A DNA stretch of 9,184 nucleotides, from contig DATKZB010000087.1 of NCBI GenBank assembly GCA_035528235.1, forward strand, positions 1 to 9,184, read 5' to 3'. Below the pieces are notes generated by a model, which did no database searches, was not told the origin of the DNA, and saw nothing but the letters and a program-made list of their open reading frames with translations. The translations under genes were made by a program, and so were the position numbers. Positions 1-5,062 of this stretch are shown piece by piece; the stretch's first letter is position 1, and each line of letters opens with the position of its first letter. This stretch comes from DATKZB01 sp035528235 (GTDB lineage: Bacteria > Planctomycetota > Phycisphaerae > FEN-1346).

Positions 1-735
1 ATTTGCGTTATCCCCGCCCGGTATGGGTCCAAGCGATTCCCGGGGAAGCCTCTCGCCGCCGAAACCGGCAAGCCGCTCATCCAGCACGTCTGCGAGGCCG
101 CGCGCGCCGCGGCGCGCGTCGACGCCGTCGTGGTGGCGACCGACGACGAGCGGATCCGCCGCGCCGTCGAGGCGTTCGGCGGCCGGGCCGTCATGACCCG
201 CCCCGACCACCCGTGCGGCACAGACCGCGTGGCCGAGGCGGCGGCCCGGTTCCCGGAGGCCGAGATCGTCATCAACTTCCAGGGCGATGAGCCGGAACTC
301 GATCCGTCGCTCCTGGACCGCCTGGTGGCGGCACTGGAGGGCGACCCGTCGCTGGAGGCCGTCACGCTGGCCGGGCCCCTGGCGCCGGAGGAGGCGAGCG
401 ACCCGAACGCCGTCAAGGTGGTCGTGGCGGCGGGGGGCGATGCGCTCTATTTCTCGCGGGCACCGATTCCGGTGTCGCGCGACGGCGAGGGCGCGCGGCA
501 GGCGCCGATGCGGAAGCACTTCGGCCTGTACGCGTACCGGGGGGCGGCGCTTCGCGACTTTGCCGCCATGCCGCAGACGCCGCTGGAGCGGACGGAAAAA
601 CTCGAACAACTCCGGTGGCTCGAGAACGGACGCCGGATGCGCGTCCTCGTGACCGATCACCGGCCCGGCGGCATCGACACGCCCGAATCGTACGCCGCCT
701 TCGTGGACCGGTATCGTCGGGCTCACGCCATTTGA
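1..735 (+). CDS. kdsB: 3-deoxy-manno-octulosonate cytidylyltransferase (CMP-KDO synthetase), 5' end cut off
   Basis: KdsB joins CTP and KDO to give CMP-KDO, the activated sugar used to build the lipopolysaccharide inner core; it is a cytosolic enzyme. The frame is open from base 1 and ends at TGA 733-735, giving 244 codons, so only a few N-terminal residues are missing compared with the usual length of about 250. The first visible residues hold the nucleotide-binding signature VIPARYGSKRFPGKPL. Further family motifs follow in order: VVVATDDERI, the CGTDRVAEA stretch, the metal/substrate motif QGDEP, ALYFSRAPIPVSRDG, KHFGLYAYR, and the C-terminal LERTEKLEQLRWLENG. All key stretches look intact, so the enzyme should be active. 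The stop lies 11 nt before the pyrG start, indicating cotranscription with the CTP-producing enzyme. The presence of the gene implies an LPS-type outer membrane. Identification is secure; only the true start lies outside the window. Confidence 0.96.
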   Translation: MCVIPARYGSKRFPGKPLAAETGKPLIQHVCEAARAAARVDAVVVATDDERIRRAVEAFGGRAVMTRPDHPCGTDRVAEAAARFPEAEIVINFQGDEPELDPSLLDRLVAALEGDPSLEAVTLAGPLAPEEASDPNAVKVVVAAGGDALYFSRAPIPVSRDGEGARQAPMRKHFGLYAYRGAALRDFAAMPQTPLERTEKLEQLRWLENGRRMRVLVTDHRPGGIDTPESYAAFVDRYRRAHAI

Positions 736-740
736 AAGGG
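734..740 (+). promoter_or_regulatory. Ribosome binding site that decides the pyrG start
   Basis: GAAAGGG sits directly against ATG 741 with no spacer, but 6 nt before the in-frame ATG 747. That spacing favours ATG 747 as the start of pyrG. The site overlaps the kdsB stop codon (733-735), so the two genes are probably translationally coupled. Confidence 0.55.
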
Positions 741-746
741 ATGTGG

Positions 747-2492
747 ATGTCGGCACATGACGTATTTCACGACATCGCCGGCCAGACCGAGGAGACGGAG
801 TTCTACACGCCCGTGCCCGCCGGGTACCAGAGCGGCCGGACGAAGTACGTCGTCGTATTCGGCACGGTCATGAGCGGCCTGGGGAAGGGCATCTTCGCCT
901 CCAGCCTGGCCAAACTGCTCCAGGACCAGGGCCTCGGCGTCGCGCCCATCAAACTCGAAGGCTACCTCAACATCGACTCGGGCACCCTGAACCCGTACCG
1001 GCACGGCGAGGTCTTCGTCCTGGACGACGGGATGGAAACCGACATGGACCTGGGCACCTACGAGCGGATGCTCGACCAGAACCTGACGCGCGATCACTTC
1101 GGGACGAACGGCCAGATCTTCTGGGCGGTGCTCGAGCGCGAACGTCGCGGCGAGTACCTGGGCCGCGACGTCCAGATCCTGCCGCACGTTACCGGCGAGG
1201 TTAAACGGAAGCTGCGCCAGCTGGCCCTCAAGACCGGCGCCGACGTGGTCTTCGTCGAGATCGGCGGCACGGTCGGCGACTTCGAGAATGCCTGTTACAT
1301 CGAGGCGATGCGGGAACTGGCCTACGAGGAAGGGCCCGAGAACGTCTGCTTCGTGGCGCTGACGTTCATCCTGGAGCCGAGCATCCTGGGCGAACAGAAA
1401 TCGAAGGCCGCCCAACTCGGCATCAAGCGGCTGCTGGAGATGGGCATCCAGCCCCACATCATCGCCTGCCGCGCCGCCAACCCCGTGACCGACAAGATCC
1501 GCGAGAAAATCTCCATCTATACCAGCGTGCCCATGTCGCGGGTCATCTCGATGCACGACGAGCCGTCGATTTATCTCTTGCCATCGCGGCTTCAGCGCGA
1601 CCAGGTCGACCGCCACGTGACGCACGTCCTGAACCTGGTGGACCGGGTGAACCCGCGCCTGCGGCAGGGGGCCGCCAAGGCCTGGGAGGGTTTCTGCGAC
1701 CGCATCCGGCACCCGCGGCACGAGGTCACGGTCGCCGTCACCGGCAAGTACACCGCCGTCCGCGACAGTTACGCCAGCCTTCTGAAGGCGCTCGAGCACG
1801 CCGGGGCGGCGCTCCAGACGCGGGTCGTCGTCCGCTGGGTCGATACGACTGACTTGGGCGACGCCTCCGCCGCCGGCGCGCTCGACGGTGCCGACGGCAT
1901 CATCGTGCCCGGCGGGTTCGGCGTCCGTGGGGCCGAGGGCAAGATGGCCTGCGTCCGGTACGCCCGCGAGAACGTCGTGCCGTACCTGGGGCTGTGCTTC
2001 GGGTTCCAGATGGCGGTCATCGAGTTTGCGCGGAACGTCTGCGCCCTGGAAGGGGCCGACTCCACCGAAATCGCCGACGACACGCCGCACCCCGTCATCG
2101 ACCTGCTGCCGGAACAGTTGCAGGTGAAGGAGCTGGGCGGCACGATGCGTCTGGGCGGCAAGGACGTCGAGGTCCGCCCCGGGACGCTGGCGTCGCGGAT
2201 GTTCGGCGGCGCGGCGACGGCTCGCCTGCGGTTCCGCCACCGCTACGAGGTGAACCCCGACTACATCGACCGCCTGACGGGCGCCGGCCTGGTCTTCTCG
2301 GGCAAGGCGCCGGGGCAGCCGATTATGCAGATTCTGGAACTGCCCGACCATCCGTACTTCGTGGCCACGCAATCGCATCCCGAGTTCACCAGCCGCCCCC
2401 TGAGGCCGTCGCCGTTCTACCTCGGCCTGGTGGCGGCCGCGCTCGGACGCAGCGCCGTCGGACCGGTCGGCCCCGAACAGACGAGGAGGTAA
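747..2492 (+). CDS. pyrG: CTP synthase (glutamine-hydrolysing), divergent subtype
   Basis: PyrG converts UTP, ATP and glutamine to CTP, the last step of pyrimidine nucleotide synthesis, in the cytosol. The start at ATG 747 is chosen from RBS spacing; ATG 741 is the alternative. The product is 581 residues, longer than the usual 545 or so because of about 30 extra N-terminal residues before the synthetase domain. The P-loop is GTVMSGLGKG (K47). The metal ligands D101 (in ETDMDLGTYER) and E171 (in VEIGGTVGD) are present. The C-terminal class I glutamine amidotransferase domain has VPGGFGVRG, the nucleophile C417 in GLCFGFQ, and H544/E546 in SHPEF. Several usually invariant stretches differ. The common K-x-DPY-x-N-x-DPG stretch is KLEGYLNIDSG here, and the UTP-loop KTKPTQHS is KSKAAQLG (K218, K220 and Q223 kept). 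The catalytic residues are intact, so I expect an active enzyme of a divergent branch. The gene lies between kdsB, a user of CTP, and a DUF1844 gene. Confidence 0.95.
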   Translation: MSAHDVFHDIAGQTEETEFYTPVPAGYQSGRTKYVVVFGTVMSGLGKGIFASSLAKLLQDQGLGVAPIKLEGYLNIDSGTLNPYRHGEVFVLDDGMETDMDLGTYERMLDQNLTRDHFGTNGQIFWAVLERERRGEYLGRDVQILPHVTGEVKRKLRQLALKTGADVVFVEIGGTVGDFENACYIEAMRELAYEEGPENVCFVALTFILEPSILGEQKSKAAQLGIKRLLEMGIQPHIIACRAANPVTDKIREKISIYTSVPMSRVISMHDEPSIYLLPSRLQRDQVDRHVTHVLNLVDRVNPRLRQGAAKAWEGFCDRIRHPRHEVTVAVTGKYTAVRDSYASLLKALEHAGAALQTRVVVRWVDTTDLGDASAAGALDGADGIIVPGGFGVRGAEGKMACVRYARENVVPYLGLCFGFQMAVIEFARNVCALEGADSTEIADDTPHPVIDLLPEQLQVKELGGTMRLGGKDVEVRPGTLASRMFGGAATARLRFRHRYEVNPDYIDRLTGAGLVFSGKAPGQPIMQILELPDHPYFVATQSHPEFTSRPLRPSPFYLGLVAAALGRSAVGPVGPEQTRR

Positions 2493-2497
2493 CGTCG

Positions 2498-2941
2498 ATG
2501 GCCCAGGACGAAGCCGCAGCGCCCGGTTCGCCCGGCGCCCAGCACCCGCCCAAGGAACAGCCGAGGATCCACGTCGACGCCGACTGGAAGAAGGAGGCCC
2601 AGGCCGAGAAGGAGCGGCTCTCGCGTCAGGCGGCCGCCGAACCGTCGGCCGGCCCGGCGGCCGGTGCCCCCAAGGCCGAGGGGCGACGGCGGGGGTTTCC
2701 GCCCGCCACCTTCGTGGCGCTCGTTCAGACCCTCGCCACGCAGGCCGCCATCTTCATGTCCGACGAGAGGGACCCCGACACCGGACGCTCCATCCGCAAC
2801 CTCGACCTCGCCAAGCACAACATCGACCTGCTGGGCGTGCTGGAAGAGAAGACCAAGGGCAACCTGACCGACGACGAGAAGAAGATGCTCGACCGCCTCG
2901 TGTACGAATTGCGCATGGCCTACGTGAGCGCGGCATCGTAG
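2498..2941 (+). CDS. DUF1844 family protein
   Basis: The product is 147 residues and its function is unknown. The start ATG 2498 has a very strong RBS (GAGGAGGT, 2483-2490, spacer 7 nt), which overlaps the pyrG stop (2490-2492). Residues 1-65 are hydrophilic, rich in Ala, Pro and Glu, and probably disordered; they include the short charged stretch HVDADWKKEAQAEKERL, which I recall as common in planctomycetal members. The DUF1844 core begins near residue 67 with FPPATFVALVQTLATQAAIF. It continues with NLDLAKHNIDLLGVLEEKT and ends with a helix containing LVYELRMAYV. I see no signal peptide, membrane segment or catalytic motif; the core looks like an all-helical bundle. Location directly after pyrG in the same operon suggests co-expression, but gives no function. 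Family assignment is from motif recognition. Confidence 0.85.
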   Translation: MAQDEAAAPGSPGAQHPPKEQPRIHVDADWKKEAQAEKERLSRQAAAEPSAGPAAGAPKAEGRRRGFPPATFVALVQTLATQAAIFMSDERDPDTGRSIRNLDLAKHNIDLLGVLEEKTKGNLTDDEKKMLDRLVYELRMAYVSAAS

Positions 2942-2946
2942 CCGCC

Positions 2947-2987
2947 TGCCGTGGGGCATGGTTCGCCGATACCGCGGGGGAGGGCTG
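2947..2987 (+). repeat. Direct repeat, copy 1 (41 bp)
   Basis: This copy matches 3121-3161 at 39 of 41 positions; the differences are C2966/G3140 and A2969/G3143. It begins 5 nt after the DUF1844 stop and ends with GGGGGAGGGCTG, which contains a ribosome-binding-type sequence. Both copies are preceded by a TAG stop (2939-2941 and 3112-3114), giving a repeat period of about 173-174 nt. The copy lies outside any recognised gene. Confidence 0.9.
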
Positions 2988-2991
2988 CACC

Positions 2992-3114
2992 GTGCGCGGC
3001 GGCCTTCCTAGGCCGCCGCGACAGGGGTTGCCCTGCGCGGATTCGCGGTGGCCTGGGAAGGCCACCGCGCGGGCTCCCAAGGGGGCCCACGCCGAGTTGA
3101 CAAAGCACCACTAG
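2992..3114 (+). CDS. Possible 40-codon ORF inside the structured repeat cassette (doubtful)
   Basis: A GTG at 2992 follows GGGGAGGG (2977-2984) by 7 nt and opens a frame to TAG 3112-3114, coding for 40 residues. The deduced peptide is basic and rich in Pro, Gly and Arg (it ends with ELTKHH) and resembles no family I know. The ORF is made almost wholly of palindromic sequence, which argues that it is structural DNA or RNA rather than a gene. The reason for listing it is its position: the repeat copy in front supplies the same RBS-plus-start arrangement that copy 2 supplies to the lipoprotein gene. It could be a leader peptide, a decayed gene start, or chance. Confidence 0.15.
   Translation: MRGGLPRPPRQGLPCADSRWPGKATARAPKGAHAELTKHH
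2994..3070 (+). repeat. Pair of matching GC-rich palindromes (REP/BIME-like) in intergenic DNA
   Basis: Palindrome 1 has an 11-bp stem (2995-3005 with 3010-3020) and a TCCT loop. Palindrome 2 has an 11-bp stem (3044-3054 with 3059-3069) and a GGGA loop. The stems have the same sequence except for one position where C-G in the first is T-A in the second, a compensated change. Between them lies a 5-bp stem CAGGG/CCCTG (3022-3026 with 3031-3035) with a GTTG loop. Because each unit is itself palindromic, 2994-3020 can also pair with 3044-3070 as one 27-bp stem (24 Watson-Crick pairs, two G-T pairs and one mismatch, C3000 against A3064). The layout resembles REP/BIME elements or a structured leader RNA. 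No T-tract follows, so a simple terminator is unlikely. Confidence 0.8.
3071..3088 (+). repeat. Additional hairpin next to the palindrome pair
   Basis: GGGCTCC (3071-3077) pairs with GGGGCCC (3082-3088) around a CAAG loop, with one G-T pair. It is the fourth stem-loop within about 95 nt and, like the others, has a four-base loop. It probably belongs to the same structured element. Confidence 0.6.
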
Positions 3115-3120
3115 CCGGCT

Positions 3121-3161
3121 TGCCGTGGGGCATGGTTCGGCGGTACCGCGGGGGAGGGCTG
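3121..3161 (+). repeat. Direct repeat, copy 2 (41 bp), carries the RBS of the lipoprotein gene
   Basis: This is the second copy of the 2947-2987 repeat. It contains a perfect 10-bp palindrome, GCGGTACCGC (3140-3149), that is broken in copy 1 by the two differences. Its end, GGGGAGGG (3151-3158), lies 6 nt before ATG 3165 and is the ribosome binding site of the next gene. The repeat is therefore part of a translated leader, whatever its origin. Confidence 0.9.
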
Positions 3162-3164
3162 GGC

Positions 3165-3950
3165 ATGCGACGCGTGGCGGCGGCAGCGGTGGCCTTGGCG
3201 CTGGCGGCCTGGATGGTCGGCTGCGGCGGCGCGGCCGTCGACCGGGCCGGCGGGCCCGTGCTCAGCCTCGAGCAGGAGATCGCGATCGGCCGCGCGGCCG
3301 CCCCGTACCTGGAGGTTCTGGCGGGCGGTCGCCTCGACGACCTGGCCGTCCAGGCGTACGTCCGGACCATCGGCGAACGCGTCGCCCGATCGACCCCCAT
3401 GCCCGACCTGCCGTATCAGTTCATCGTGACCCAGGGCCCCGAGATGGCCGTGTTCGCGCTGCCCGGCGGGCCGGTGGTGGTCACGCGGGGGCTGCTGGCG
3501 GCTCTGCGGACCGAGGCCCAGTTGGCCGCGGCCCTGGCCCATCCGTTGGCCCGCATCAACACGCGCCACCTCGTCGGCGCCCTCCAGCGGGAACTAGGCA
3601 AGGCCGAGCTGTTGACCGTGGCGGCCGCCGGCGAGTCGGCGTGTGCCGGGCGCCTCTCGGACAAGCAGGCCGAAACGCTCGCCCGTTTCGCGGCGGCGGT
3701 CAGGCAGTTGAAGGCCGATCCCGAGGCCGACGGCCAGGCCGACCGGCTGGGTCTGGATTACATGGTGGCGGCCGGCTATAATCCGCGCGGCATGACCGGG
3801 TTCCTGGAGACCGTGGCGCCGGGCGACGAGGCCGGCGGCCGCGCCGGGCGCATCGGCCGAGCGATGGACCGGAAATATGGAGACCGCGGCGGGCGCGTGG
3901 CCGATGAAGAGTATCGGCGAGAGGTGCTCGACCGGCTCGAGGACCGGTAG
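3165..3950 (+). CDS. Lipoprotein with M48 metalloprotease fold but lost zinc site (probable pseudo-protease)
   Basis: The product is 261 residues. Residues 1-19 form a lipoprotein signal (MRR, then an Ala/Val/Leu-rich core) with lipobox MVGC; C20 would be lipidated, placing the protein in the periplasm on an inner- or outer-membrane leaflet. The body follows the BepA/LoiP-type M48 pattern: SLEQEIAIGRAAAPYL, AYVRTIGERVA, LPYQFIV, FALPGGPVVVTRGLL (from F97), and TEAQLAAALAHP. Where active family members have HExxH, this one has H126-P-L-A-R130. The third zinc ligand, Glu in the usual E-A-D-R stretch, is Q191 in QADRLGLDYMVAAGYNP. Catalytic Glu, second His and third ligand are thus all replaced, so proteolysis is not expected. 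The frame is intact and has a good RBS, so it is not a decayed gene. A scaffold or chaperone-like envelope role is my inference. A PAP2 lipoprotein gene follows after 40 nt. Confidence 0.85.
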   Translation: MRRVAAAAVALALAAWMVGCGGAAVDRAGGPVLSLEQEIAIGRAAAPYLEVLAGGRLDDLAVQAYVRTIGERVARSTPMPDLPYQFIVTQGPEMAVFALPGGPVVVTRGLLAALRTEAQLAAALAHPLARINTRHLVGALQRELGKAELLTVAAAGESACAGRLSDKQAETLARFAAAVRQLKADPEADGQADRLGLDYMVAAGYNPRGMTGFLETVAPGDEAGGRAGRIGRAMDRKYGDRGGRVADEEYRREVLDRLEDR

Positions 3951-3990
3951 AAGCCACCGGGTAGACGGACGTTTCGAACGGAGGCGCAGC

Positions 3991-4983
3991 ATGTCGACCG
4001 CAAGGTGTTGCGGGTGGGTCCTGGTTCTTGCCGCGATGCCCGCCCTGGCGGGTTGCGGGGGAGGCGCGACCCTGCACCGCGAGGCCGAAGCGACGTACCG
4101 GCACCTTGCGGCGGCCGAGCCGCGCGCCTCGGCGCCGGCGCCCGAGGCCGCCGGGCCGGTCCTGTACTTCGCTCCGCGCGATGCGGCCGCTGAGCCGACC
4201 GCCGGCGCCGACGCGACGGCGCCCGATGCCAGGGCGACGGAGGCCGGGAATGAGGGCGGCGCGGCAGCCGTCCCGTTCGCCACCATCAAGGGCCGGCCGC
4301 TGGGCGAGATCCTGAAGGGCGACCTGGCGTCCATCCCCTCGGGCGTCGGGCGCGGCCTGAAGCACACGTACGCCAAGCCCGAGAACCTGATCGTGCTGGG
4401 GATGGCGTTCGGGGCCGACCGGATCGTGCGGTACAACCTCGACAGCCAGGTTCGCGAGGATTTCCGCAGCGACGATACCAGCATGGCCGAGACGGGCGAC
4501 TTCGGGTCCATCGTCGGCAACCCCGCCCTCCACTTCGGCTTGGCCGGCGCCTGGTACCTGGCCGCCGTCCGCAACGGCGACGACGACCAGTACGCCAAGA
4601 GCAAGACGCTGGTGCAGGCCCTCATGGTGAACGGCCTGTCTACGGTGCTCTTAAAGGTCTCCATGAATGACAGGTCGCCGAACGGCGAGCCGTACGGGTG
4701 GCCGTCCGGCCACACGTCGTCCAGCGTCTGCTTTGCCGCCGTCCTGCACGAGTACTACGGCTTGAAGGCCGGTCTGCCGCTGTATCTGCTGGCCGGGTAC
4801 TCGGCGGCGACGCGGCTGGAGGACCGGGAGCACGACCTGTCGGACCTGGTGTTCGGCGCCGCCCTCGGATGGGTCATAGGCCACAGCGTGGCCCGGGGCG
4901 AACTGCCCCAGGTCGCCGGCTTCCACGTCCTGCCGTACGGCGGGCCCGGCGCGGGCGGGCTCATGCTTCTGAAGCGGTGGTAG
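3991..4983 (+). CDS. Lipid-anchored PAP2-superfamily phosphatase
   Basis: The product is 330 residues. The start ATG 3991 has GGAGG at 3980-3984 with a 6-nt spacer. Residues 1-21 form a lipoprotein signal with lipobox LAGC (C22). An Ala/Pro/Glu-rich low-complexity linker follows to about residue 95, and then a helical PAP2 (type 2 phosphatidic acid phosphatase / vanadium haloperoxidase) domain. Motif 2 is PSGHTS (P238-H241). Motif 3 is R275-x5-H281-x3-D285 followed by FGAALGW. Motif 1 is atypical: K222-VSMNDR-S229-P230, with Ser where K-x6-R-P normally has Arg, although R228 is adjacent. The family removes phosphate from lipid phosphates or small phosphomonoesters outside the cytoplasm; the substrate here cannot be told. 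The catalytic His pair is intact, so activity is plausible but perhaps altered. It is probably cotranscribed with the upstream lipoprotein gene (40-nt gap), and a terminator-like hairpin follows it. Confidence 0.87.
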   Translation: MSTARCCGWVLVLAAMPALAGCGGGATLHREAEATYRHLAAAEPRASAPAPEAAGPVLYFAPRDAAAEPTAGADATAPDARATEAGNEGGAAAVPFATIKGRPLGEILKGDLASIPSGVGRGLKHTYAKPENLIVLGMAFGADRIVRYNLDSQVREDFRSDDTSMAETGDFGSIVGNPALHFGLAGAWYLAAVRNGDDDQYAKSKTLVQALMVNGLSTVLLKVSMNDRSPNGEPYGWPSGHTSSSVCFAAVLHEYYGLKAGLPLYLLAGYSAATRLEDREHDLSDLVFGAALGWVIGHSVARGELPQVAGFHVLPYGGPGAGGLMLLKRW

Positions 4984-5016
4984 TGCGGGCCGTAAGGGTC
5001 GTTCACGGAGTCCGTC

Positions 5017-5048
5017 CAACCCGTCGCAGGCCGCGGCGGGTTGTCTTT
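5017..5048 (+). terminator. Terminator-like hairpin between the PAP2 and RDD genes
   Basis: An 11-bp stem with one G-T pair (5017-5027 with 5033-5043, loop AGGCC) is followed directly by TCTTT. This resembles a weak intrinsic terminator. The RBS of the next gene (GAGGT, 5049-5053) begins right after it, so partial termination or RBS masking could tune the RDD gene. It lies in the 79-nt gap after the PAP2 gene. Confidence 0.5.
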
Positions 5049-5062
5049 GAGGTAACACGCGG

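Noticed and set aside
723..2378. Very long open frame on the minus strand opposite pyrG
   Set aside because: It is antisense to a certain gene, has no family motifs, and such frames are expected in GC-rich DNA with third-position G/C.
2994..3088. Intrinsic terminator after the DUF1844 gene
   Set aside because: The stems are strong but no T-tract follows any of them; a structural or regulatory element fits better.
3097..3102. Perfect TTGACA before the lipoprotein gene
   Set aside because: No acceptable -10 sequence is found 15-19 nt downstream; the stretch is GC-rich. I cannot call a promoter.
2939..3161. Short CRISPR-like array
   Set aside because: Only two repeat copies, 133 nt apart, with palindromic rather than spacer-like DNA between them and no cas genes.
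3594..4715. Minus-strand open frame across the two lipoprotein genes
   Set aside because: It spans two genes with good lipoboxes and motifs on the + strand; no recognisable protein on the minus strand.
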